Positions 43,790 to 52,519 of a DNA stretch of 64,000 nt are shown here, piece after piece. Position numbers and translations under genes: made by a program. Positions within the stretch are counted from its first letter, which is position 1, and the number at the start of each line of letters is the position of its first letter. The stretch comes from Chitinophaga oryzae (GTDB lineage Bacteria > Bacteroidota > Bacteroidia > Chitinophagales > Chitinophagaceae): NCBI RefSeq assembly GCF_012516375.2, contig NZ_CP051204.2:558001-622000 (forward strand). The letters run 5' to 3'. The notes beneath the pieces were generated by a model. It did no database searches, was not told where the DNA came from, and was given only the letters and a program-made list of their open reading frames with translations.

Positions 43790-44251
43790 TTAAAAATAGA
43801 CTTTGAAAGTCCCGTCCGTTAAAGGTTTTTCTATTTCACCACTAATTAAGGTGCCGGAGAAGGTTCCCTCCGCTTGTTTACTATTAATGCTTTCAAGTTT
43901 GATGGAGATGGCTTTGGTAATGTAACCATCTTCTTTTTGCTGAATATCCATCAGCGTCATTTCACCGGCGCCCTGGTCGTACTGCCCGGCCTGCAGGCCA
44001 TTGGGGAAAGTGATCATGAGTTCCATGTGTTTGGTGAAATTGTTGGTGACACCGTCTATTACCAGCGTCTTCTTACCGGCAACAACAGTATCTGAAATAT
44101 AGCCCTGTGTAGAGTTGGAATGATAGGTAACGCCTCCCAGGCGGAAAGTGAAAGAGCCCTCCGGTGTTACCTCTTTCTTTTTGGAACAACCGGCAAGTCC
44201 TGCTCCCGCTATGATCGCAACAACGGCCCATACGAAGATTTTCAAACGCAT
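43790..44251 (-). CDS. hypothetical lipoprotein
   Basis: A 153-aa lipoprotein with lipobox LAGC (signal MRLKIFVWAVVAIIAGAGLAGC), then a linker KKKEVTPEG and a beta-rich domain of about 120 residues (FTFRLGGVTYHSNSTQGY, AEGTFSGTLISGEIEKPLTDGTFKVYF in part). It resembles DUF6252-like or calycin-type small lipoproteins, but I would not name it. It may share a transcript with a 45-codon frame just upstream. Confidence 0.7.
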   Translation of the reverse strand: MRLKIFVWAVVAIIAGAGLAGCSKKKEVTPEGSFTFRLGGVTYHSNSTQGYISDTVVAGKKTLVIDGVTNNFTKHMELMITFPNGLQAGQYDQGAGEMTLMDIQQKEDGYITKAISIKLESINSKQAEGTFSGTLISGEIEKPLTDGTFKVYF

Positions 44252-44259
44252 ATGTTTTG

Positions 44260-44397
44260 TTATTTAATGCTGTCCAGTATTTGTGCCGCTGCATAGGGAA
44301 CCCGGCGTTGGCCGGCAGATAGTGCCGCCGCCAGCCAATCTTCATTGGAATAGGTGTACCGGTTAATATACGGGCATAGGGATAAATTCGTCTGCAA
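44260..44397 (-). CDS. possible small protein (45 aa) upstream of the lipoprotein gene
   Basis: A 45-aa open frame that would start at TTG 44397 and end in TAA 44260-44262, 8 bases before the lipoprotein ATG. The sequence contains YINRYTYSNEDWLAA and RRVPYAAAQILDSIK, an amphipathic and compositionally protein-like string. No family was recognised. It may be a small gene or the remnant of a longer one, and a chance frame cannot be excluded. Confidence 0.3.
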   Translation of the reverse strand: MQTNLSLCPYINRYTYSNEDWLAAALSAGQRRVPYAAAQILDSIK

Positions 44398-44488
44398 TAT
44401 ATGTAATAAAATTTAAATTAAATAAAATGTTAATAAATAAATGCGGAGCAGGCAGTGAAAACAGAAGTGGCAACGTCAATATTAACAA

Positions 44489-44496
44489 TATTTTTG
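44489..44496 (+). promoter_or_regulatory. -7 promoter element for the TPR-AAA gene
   Basis: TATTTTTG matches TAnnTTTG and lies 53 bases before the ATG at 44550. There is no clear -33 box. Confidence 0.4.
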
Positions 44497-44549
44497 TAGG
44501 GTAATTCCGTATTATTACTGCTCGAGTACTCAATTAATAAAAGCACATT

Positions 44550-45884
44550 ATGTCATCGGAAGTAGTCAAACAATTACAGGAAGCAGTGCAGTTTTCACCG
44601 GAAAATGTGCCGTTGCGCCTGCACCTGGCCCAGGTGCTGTTGCAGGATTATGATTATGTGCAGGCGGAAGAACAGTACCGTAAGGTACTGGAGCTGTCGC
44701 CGGACCATACCGCCGCCCAGCTGGGGCTGGCCCGTACCTTCTACCATCAGCAAAAATATTCCGCTGCCATCGTTGTACTGGAACAACTGGAACATCATGA
44801 GCCGGACCATTTTGATGCCCTCCTGCTGCATTGCCGTATCCTGGTAAGGGAAAACTCCCTGCAGGCGGCCAGAGATATTTACCAGCACCTGTTGCAGCTC
44901 AATCCAGGCTTCCGCGACGAAGCCCTCGACGCGCAGTTCCGTCTGCCACAACAACAAGCCTCCGTCTCTTTTGAAGAAGAAGACGATGAACTGGCGGAAG
45001 ACCCGGATAAAGTCTTCACGCTGGAAAAACCGGATATGAATTTCTCCGACGTGGGGGGTATGGAAAGGGAAAAACAGGAGATAGACCTGAAAATCATCAA
45101 GCCGCTGCAGTTCCCCGATTTATATAAAGCCTACGGTAAGAAAGCCGGTGGCGGCATCCTGCTTTATGGCCCTCCGGGCTGCGGAAAAACCTACCTGGCC
45201 AAAGCCACAGCCGGACAAATACAGGCGGAATTTATCAATGTCGGCATCCACGATGTGCTGGACATGTGGATCGGCAATAGTGAAAAGAACCTGCATGCGC
45301 TCTTTGAACTGGCCCGCCAGCGTAAGCCCTGCGTGCTCTTCTTCGATGAAGTAGATGCACTCGGCGCCAATCGTACCTCTATGCGCAACAGCGGCGCCAG
45401 CCACCTGATCAACCAGTTCCTGGCGGAAATGGATGGTATCGCCGCCAATAACGAGAACGTGCTGATCATCGGCGCCACCAACGCGCCCTGGAGCCTCGAT
45501 CCGGCTTTCCGCCGCCCCGGCCGTTTTGACCGCATTATCTTCGTGGCCCCTCCCGATACGGACGGCCGCGAGTCTATCCTGCAGCTGCAACTCCGCAATA
45601 AGCCCGTCTCCGACGTGGATTATAAAGCCCTGGCGAAAGCCACGGCCGGCTATTCCGGCGCCGACCTGAAAGCCATCGTGGACCTCGCCATAGAAGACAA
45701 GCTGCTGGAGGCGCTGCAGAAAGGAGTACCACAACCTATATCGCAAAAAGAACTGGTGAAAGCCATCAAATCTCATAAGCCCACTACGCGGGAATGGTTT
45801 AACACCGCCCGCAATTATGCCTTGTATTCCAATGAGGCCGGCCTGTACGACGATGTGCTGAAATACCTGGATATAAAGAAATAA
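44550..45884 (+). CDS. TPR-AAA+ ATPase fusion (Cdc48/VCP-like AAA domain)
   Basis: A 444-aa cytoplasmic protein. Residues 1-125 are TPR-like repeats (LAQVLLQDYDYVQAEEQYRK, then LARTFYHQQKYSAAIVVLEQ). An acidic linker (EEEDDELAEDPD) leads into one classical AAA domain: Walker A GPPGCGKT (207-214), Walker B LFFDEVDA (263-270), second region of homology GATNAPWSLDPAFRRPGRFDR, and a helical lid. The pore loop DMWIGNSEKNL has an aromatic residue, suggesting substrate threading. It is followed 3 bases later by a TPR membrane protein. Confidence 0.88.
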   Translation: MSSEVVKQLQEAVQFSPENVPLRLHLAQVLLQDYDYVQAEEQYRKVLELSPDHTAAQLGLARTFYHQQKYSAAIVVLEQLEHHEPDHFDALLLHCRILVRENSLQAARDIYQHLLQLNPGFRDEALDAQFRLPQQQASVSFEEEDDELAEDPDKVFTLEKPDMNFSDVGGMEREKQEIDLKIIKPLQFPDLYKAYGKKAGGGILLYGPPGCGKTYLAKATAGQIQAEFINVGIHDVLDMWIGNSEKNLHALFELARQRKPCVLFFDEVDALGANRTSMRNSGASHLINQFLAEMDGIAANNENVLIIGATNAPWSLDPAFRRPGRFDRIIFVAPPDTDGRESILQLQLRNKPVSDVDYKALAKATAGYSGADLKAIVDLAIEDKLLEALQKGVPQPISQKELVKAIKSHKPTTREWFNTARNYALYSNEAGLYDDVLKYLDIKK

Positions 45885-45887
45885 ATT

Positions 45888-47105
45888 ATGGCTGTACTCA
45901 TTCAGCGTGCCCAGTTGCTGCTGCAACAAGGGCGTTACCAGGATGCGCTGACTACCCTGAAACAACATCTCAGTACCAGCGCCAACGATATAGAAGCGCT
46001 CTTCCTGCTGGCCATCTGCTATCTCGAGATGGGTAAAACAGATGAAGGGGAACAGGTGGTTAACAACGCGCTGAGCTTCGCACCGGACGACGACCGCTTC
46101 CTGTATCTGAAAGCGAGGATAGCACTCAATAAAAACCAGTACAGCGAAGCGCTGCAGGCTATCAGTGAAGCGGTGGCCATCCACCCCTACCAGGCGGATT
46201 ACTTTGGGATGTGGAGCCAGATACTGTTGTTTAAGAAAGATTACCCCGGCGCCCTCCAAAAAGCGCAGGAAGGGCTGGCTATTGACCCGGAGAACCTGGT
46301 ATGCCTGAACCTCCGGTCCAATGCGCTGTTTAACCTTGGCAAAAAAGAAGAGGCGTTTTCTGATTTACATGAAGCGCTGGAACATAATCCTGAAAATGCC
46401 TATACCCACGCCAATTTGGGCTGGAAGTGGCTGGAGGCCGGCGATCACCGCAAGGCGCTGGAACATTTCCGGGAGTCGCTGAAACTGGACCCTAACCAGC
46501 AATGGGCCAAGAGTGGCATGGTGCAGGCAATGAAAGCGCGTTACTGGCTGTACCGCCAGTTCCTGAACTATGCCTTTTTTATGGGAAGGCAAAAAGCCGG
46601 GATGCAATGGCTGATCATCGTCGGCATCTTTATTTTCACGCAGATCGCCAGTAAAGTGTTCTTCCCGCTGTATGTGCTGCTGGCGCTGGTGGCGTTGTCT
46701 ACCTGGCTGATTGCACCGGTGAGCAACCTGTTCCTGCGGTTGAACCCTTACGGCCGTTATGCCCTCACACCGCAGCAAATGAAAGTCTCCACCATGGTAG
46801 GCTGCCTGCTGGCGGTGGCGCTGCTGGCTGCTGCTGCCTACTGGATAACCGCCATTCCCGGCCTGCTGTCTGTTGCTATCTGTTCCGGCGTACTGTTGCT
46901 GCCGGTGTCAAGTATGTATACACCGGAATCCAAAAAGAGCAGGAACATCTTTCGTATTTATACCCTGTCGCTGGCTGTTATCGGGCTTTTAGGGGTCATC
47001 TTCGCTTTCATCACCAACGACTACGCCAATATATTCGTGGCCGTTATGCTGATCGGGGTATTCCTGTACCAGCTGCTGGCGAATTATATTATCTCCCGCG
47101 AGTAA
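45888..47105 (+). CDS. TPR repeat membrane protein, partner of the TPR-AAA ATPase
   Basis: A 405-aa protein. Residues 1-210 consist of about six TPR repeats (for example LLQQGRYQDALTTLKQHL, ALNKNQYSEALQAISEAV, AGDHRKALEHFRESLKLD). The C-terminal half carries about five or six transmembrane helices. The TPR half should face the cytoplasm. It begins 3 bases after the AAA gene, so the two are co-translated and probably form a membrane-bound complex. No family with a known function was recognised. Confidence 0.8.
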   Translation: MAVLIQRAQLLLQQGRYQDALTTLKQHLSTSANDIEALFLLAICYLEMGKTDEGEQVVNNALSFAPDDDRFLYLKARIALNKNQYSEALQAISEAVAIHPYQADYFGMWSQILLFKKDYPGALQKAQEGLAIDPENLVCLNLRSNALFNLGKKEEAFSDLHEALEHNPENAYTHANLGWKWLEAGDHRKALEHFRESLKLDPNQQWAKSGMVQAMKARYWLYRQFLNYAFFMGRQKAGMQWLIIVGIFIFTQIASKVFFPLYVLLALVALSTWLIAPVSNLFLRLNPYGRYALTPQQMKVSTMVGCLLAVALLAAAAYWITAIPGLLSVAICSGVLLLPVSSMYTPESKKSRNIFRIYTLSLAVIGLLGVIFAFITNDYANIFVAVMLIGVFLYQLLANYIISRE

Positions 47106-47169
47106 CTGTGATGGCCATGATTATCCTGATTTACCTGATCCGGGAAAGCCGGCAGACAACGATAACAGA

Positions 47170-47228
47170 TTAATAATAAAGAGGATCGCCCATTGATTAT
47201 ATCAATGGGCGATCCTCTTTATTATTAA
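47170..47228. terminator. bidirectional terminator with a perfect 28-bp stem
   Basis: Arms 47170-47197 and 47201-47228 are perfect complements with a 3-base loop. The outer part is TTAATAATAAAGAGG-like and the inner part ATCGCCCATTGAT. It lies between the convergent TPR protein and gyrB genes. Confidence 0.88.
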
Positions 47229-47290
47229 TATTATATCCCGCTTTGATCTTCGCTAATCATGTAGATCGGCGATAATTATGACGATCAAAG

Positions 47291-49288
<1,998 letters not shown>

Positions 49289-49316
49289 TTAGAAACAAAA
49301 TCGGTAGACAATCATG

Positions 49317-49324
49317 CAAAAATA
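49317..49324 (-). promoter_or_regulatory. -7 promoter element for gyrB
   Basis: TATTTTTG on the minus strand (49324-49317), 47 bases before the gyrB ATG, matches TAnnTTTG. No -33 TTG was found at the usual distance. Confidence 0.4.
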
Positions 49325-49392
49325 CGAAAAATAAGCCTGATTTCCATAAAAGAATAGCTGTTTTTGGGTGGGATGGACACCACTTTTTTACC

Positions 49393-51075
49393 TTATAATT
49401 TTCCTGCACCGGCGGTCTCTTTCACCCCGGCAAATAATGTTTTCCACACCAGGTTAAAAAATGACTTCTGGATATCCCTGGTATGAGTGGGGTTAGACAC
49501 CCGCACTTTCTCTCCGGGAAGGGGGTTACTGTCTTTAATGACCATCACGTTGGCCACAAAGCTCATCAGCCCTTTGCGGCTGTAGCTTTTGTGGTCTTTG
49601 TCCTGCTTCAGGATAGCTATTTTCAGGTTGTCGTACAACAAGGTGACGCTGCCGGCGGCTTTCCGCTCGTCTCCGCGGATATTGAAGTTCAGGTCCCGGA
49701 TATTGCAGGAACGTATTTCGATCATGCCCAGCGGCTGGGTAACGGTGTTCAGGTCTTTCCCGTTCATGTTTTTCAGCTGGCCGGACACGGCAAAACGGCC
49801 GGTGGGACTGTTGAGGATAAAGTCAAAATGAGCCCTCAGTTTGCCGCTTTGCAGGAAGATAGCGTCAAAATCGGCCACACAATGGTTGTTGCGGGCCACC
49901 ATGGAATCTATATTGGTGATATTGGTCAGCCGGCCGTGGACATGCCCGAAGCTGACCTGCCCTGTCTGCCGGGACACGGGACTCAGCTCGGAATACTGCA
50001 ATTCCACATTGTTGCCGGTCAGGGTATCTATTTTCAGGGGTAAATGCACTTTTTGCAGCACCTGGTTGGGGAACTGTCCCAGTTTGTCGCCGGGCGGCAT
50101 GGGCAGCGTCCGGTCACGGTAAATATGCAGCTTGCCGTTGCCGATATTGATACGCCGGGCCCATACCTGCTGCTCCTGCAGCAACATCCTGGGGTCCAGC
50201 TCCCGTACCTGGATATCGCTGAACTGCAGCTCGTAGCGGTCTTGCTGCACACCTCCTGTCTGCCGCTGGAATTCCGCTTTGCCATAACGGGGCTTTATCT
50301 CAAACTGCCCGATGTTCAGCGTCCTTTCGGCGGCATCATAACGGATGCCGCGCACGTACATCCAGTACAGGCTGTCCCGGGTACGGTTCATATAGTCCCG
50401 CATACCGATTTCATAATTGCGGGCGTACAGGTAGCGGGTAGGGTCTTTCAATGCCACCGAATCGATCAGGAAGTCGTTGACCCCCACCTGCAGGTTGCGG
50501 AACTGGTGGATCACCCTGGAAGAGTCTTTCCGGGTAAACACATATTTAAAATTGGTATTGTCCAGCTGAAAACGCCCGATAAAGATGGATTTCATCTTGG
50601 AAGAGATGTTCTCGTAAGCGGTGCGGGGCCGGGTGGTGTCCCTGACGGTGCTGTTCTGGTCCATCACAATACTGGGACCGGTCACGATCAGCGCCCCGGC
50701 GTTGAGCTCCTTTTTGATGAAATACCGCCACGGTTTAAAATACTTCAGTTGGAGTTTTTCCACACTGATGAGATAGGTGTTTTCCGGCGCCCGGCGGGCG
50801 TCCAGCATCCGCCGGTATACAGCGGAATCCAGCGTCATCGTGGCTTTTTCCACGGTCAGACTGCCGGAAAGCACATTGAGGTGCAGGTCTTTGAATTGTA
50901 CTACATACAGACTGTCGGACAAATCTGTCACATAGCCGGATAGTTCCTTGCGTAACAGCTTGGTCCAGTGTTGGTTAATATACCAGGCCGTTCCTAAAAC
51001 CAGTACCAGCAGCACGCACAATACGGTCAGAATAATCCTGATGATGCGGGGTAATTTCCTTTTCCTGTGTTCCAT
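49393..51075 (-). CDS. AsmA-like / DUF748-like membrane-anchored protein
   Basis: A 560-aa protein with a basic N-terminus MEHRKRKLPRIIRI and one transmembrane helix (ILTVLCVLLVLVLGTAWYI), followed by a large beta-rich periplasmic region. VQFKDLHLNVLSGSLTVEKATM is an AsmA-type element. Such proteins are thought to form periplasmic bridges for lipid transport. No enzymatic motif is visible. It stands alone between gyrB and an AraC regulator, divergent from the latter. Confidence 0.7.
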   Translation of the reverse strand: MEHRKRKLPRIIRIILTVLCVLLVLVLGTAWYINQHWTKLLRKELSGYVTDLSDSLYVVQFKDLHLNVLSGSLTVEKATMTLDSAVYRRMLDARRAPENTYLISVEKLQLKYFKPWRYFIKKELNAGALIVTGPSIVMDQNSTVRDTTRPRTAYENISSKMKSIFIGRFQLDNTNFKYVFTRKDSSRVIHQFRNLQVGVNDFLIDSVALKDPTRYLYARNYEIGMRDYMNRTRDSLYWMYVRGIRYDAAERTLNIGQFEIKPRYGKAEFQRQTGGVQQDRYELQFSDIQVRELDPRMLLQEQQVWARRINIGNGKLHIYRDRTLPMPPGDKLGQFPNQVLQKVHLPLKIDTLTGNNVELQYSELSPVSRQTGQVSFGHVHGRLTNITNIDSMVARNNHCVADFDAIFLQSGKLRAHFDFILNSPTGRFAVSGQLKNMNGKDLNTVTQPLGMIEIRSCNIRDLNFNIRGDERKAAGSVTLLYDNLKIAILKQDKDHKSYSRKGLMSFVANVMVIKDSNPLPGEKVRVSNPTHTRDIQKSFFNLVWKTLFAGVKETAGAGKL

Positions 51076-51207
51076 CTGTTATGAATAAACGAAATTTATA
51101 CCAATTGATTGCTGTCTCCCTGCGCTTAACGGATGAATATTATGCTATATGTTAGGATTGCTTTGTAAGTGTATTGTCAAAATGTATAGGATTAAAATTG
51201 GAAGTGT

Positions 51208-51215
51208 TAAATTTG
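51208..51215 (+). promoter_or_regulatory. -7 promoter element for the AraC-family gene
   Basis: TAAATTTG matches TAnnTTTG, 25 bases before the GTG start at 51241. Confidence 0.45.
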
Positions 51216-51240
51216 TCCCGGTTTTAAAACATCAGGTAAA

Positions 51241-52164
51241 GTGAAAGAAATTCAGGAAATACTGGCATTAGCCATCCCGCAGCCCGCCATGAGCGACCAG
51301 CTACAGCTGGCGGAGCAGGACAGCGTGTCCGTCCCGGATTGCCTGGACTTTACATTGCAGCGCTTCATCTACGATAAGCCGTTGCCGGTGGAAGACATAG
51401 CCATGGTCGTGTACCAACCGGCTAAAAGAGGGCAGTCCGCCGCAATAGAACTGCGCTATTGCGTGGCCGGCAGCAAATACTGTAAAAATCCCGCCTGCAC
51501 AGACCAGTTATGTGCAGAGGGCAATAAGGAAGCCTGTAAGGACAAGGTCCCTTCTGTAGACCTTATCACCGTCAGGTTCCAGCCAGCGTTTATTCAGTCG
51601 CTTCAGAAAAATACCACCTCGTTCTCCCTTTTCGAGAACCAGACCCGCAAACCTTTCGTGAAAACCATCCAGCCCTGCACCAAATCCAAATCGGTGCTGG
51701 AAACCATGGTGCATCACAACTATGAAGGAATGCTGAAGAACATCTTCCTGCAAAGCCGCGCCCTGGACTTACTGCTGTACAGTTCAGACCAGTTCATGCA
51801 GAACGATCCCGACGAACGTTATGGCTGCCGCTTCCTTACACACCTGGAAGACCGGGAGAAAATTGAAAAAGCAAGAAGTATCTTACTGGAACAACTGGAT
51901 TCCCCTATCACCATCCGCGACCTGGCCCGTAAAGTAGCCATGAATGAATGTTACCTGAAAAAAGGCTTTAAAGCCATGTATGGTACCACCATCTACGACT
52001 ATTTCCAGAAAGAAAGGATGGAGAAGGCCAAAGGCCTGTTGTACGAAAAAGGCATGTCTGTGTCCGAAGTGGCTATGCTGATGGGTTATTCCTGCATTTC
52101 CCACTTCTCCACCGCCTTTAAAAAACATACAGGGTTAAAACCTTGCGAGTTATTACTTCGTTGA
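51241..52164 (+). CDS. AraC family transcriptional regulator with a five-cysteine cluster
   Basis: A 307-aa regulator. The C-terminal AraC domain (about 205-307) has two HTH motifs: TIRDLARKVAMNECYLKKGFK and SVSEVAMLMGYSCISHFSTAFKKHTG in part. The N-terminal domain has cysteines at 74, 81, 86, 91 and 99 (YCVAGSKYC, NPACTDQLC), a possible metal or redox site. The start is GTG at 51241, since no ATG fits and the -7 element is 25 bases before it. PchR-like Bacteroidota regulators share this form. Target genes are unknown. Confidence 0.87.
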   Translation: MKEIQEILALAIPQPAMSDQLQLAEQDSVSVPDCLDFTLQRFIYDKPLPVEDIAMVVYQPAKRGQSAAIELRYCVAGSKYCKNPACTDQLCAEGNKEACKDKVPSVDLITVRFQPAFIQSLQKNTTSFSLFENQTRKPFVKTIQPCTKSKSVLETMVHHNYEGMLKNIFLQSRALDLLLYSSDQFMQNDPDERYGCRFLTHLEDREKIEKARSILLEQLDSPITIRDLARKVAMNECYLKKGFKAMYGTTIYDYFQKERMEKAKGLLYEKGMSVSEVAMLMGYSCISHFSTAFKKHTGLKPCELLLR

Positions 52165-52189
52165 TTATCAATTAGAAAGAAATTAATTG

Positions 52190-52224
52190 AATGCTGATGG
52201 TCCATAACCATCAGCATTTTTTTT
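52190..52224 (+). terminator. terminator of the AraC-family gene
   Basis: AATGCTGATGGT (52190-52201) pairs perfectly with ACCATCAGCATT (52207-52218), followed by a run of T. This is a classic intrinsic terminator. Confidence 0.88.
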
Positions 52225-52519
52225 GCAATTTCCCGCTTTGATCATTTCTTTTCCCGAATTGAAAACCGCAGCCGGAATTATCGGCGTTACTTTGTATTGT
52301 TAAAACGACGGACAGATATCTATCTGTGATCCTTCAAAGCTTCCTTATTAGATTTGACCATGGGAAGAAACTTTTCTGGTGATGAAAATCAGTAAAGCCA
52401 TAAATTTTAAACTTGCGTTTTTTATCAAACACCAAGGGAACACAAGTTTCAATTGCCAGAGAAGTTTTTTACCAGATTTTATAAAGTCGCCTCACCTCTG
52501 TGAGGCGACTTTTAAATTT
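52225..52519. other. intergenic stretch with no gene; possible small RNA
   Basis: About 295 bases separate the AraC terminator from the stop of the next minus-strand gene. I see no convincing coding frame. It holds CTTTGTATTG (52290-52299), resembling operator site 1, a 16-bp inverted repeat ACAGATA-TC-TATCTGT (52312-52327) and a strong hairpin at 52483-52512 with T-rich flanks. A plus-strand transcript of about 200 bases is conceivable. Confidence 0.3.
52483..52518. terminator. bidirectional terminator after the SARP-like regulator gene
   Basis: AAAGTCGCCTCAC (52483-52495) pairs perfectly with 52500-52512 around the loop CTCT. It is flanked by AT-rich sequence on both sides and ends just before the minus-strand stop at 52520. 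Confidence 0.82.
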
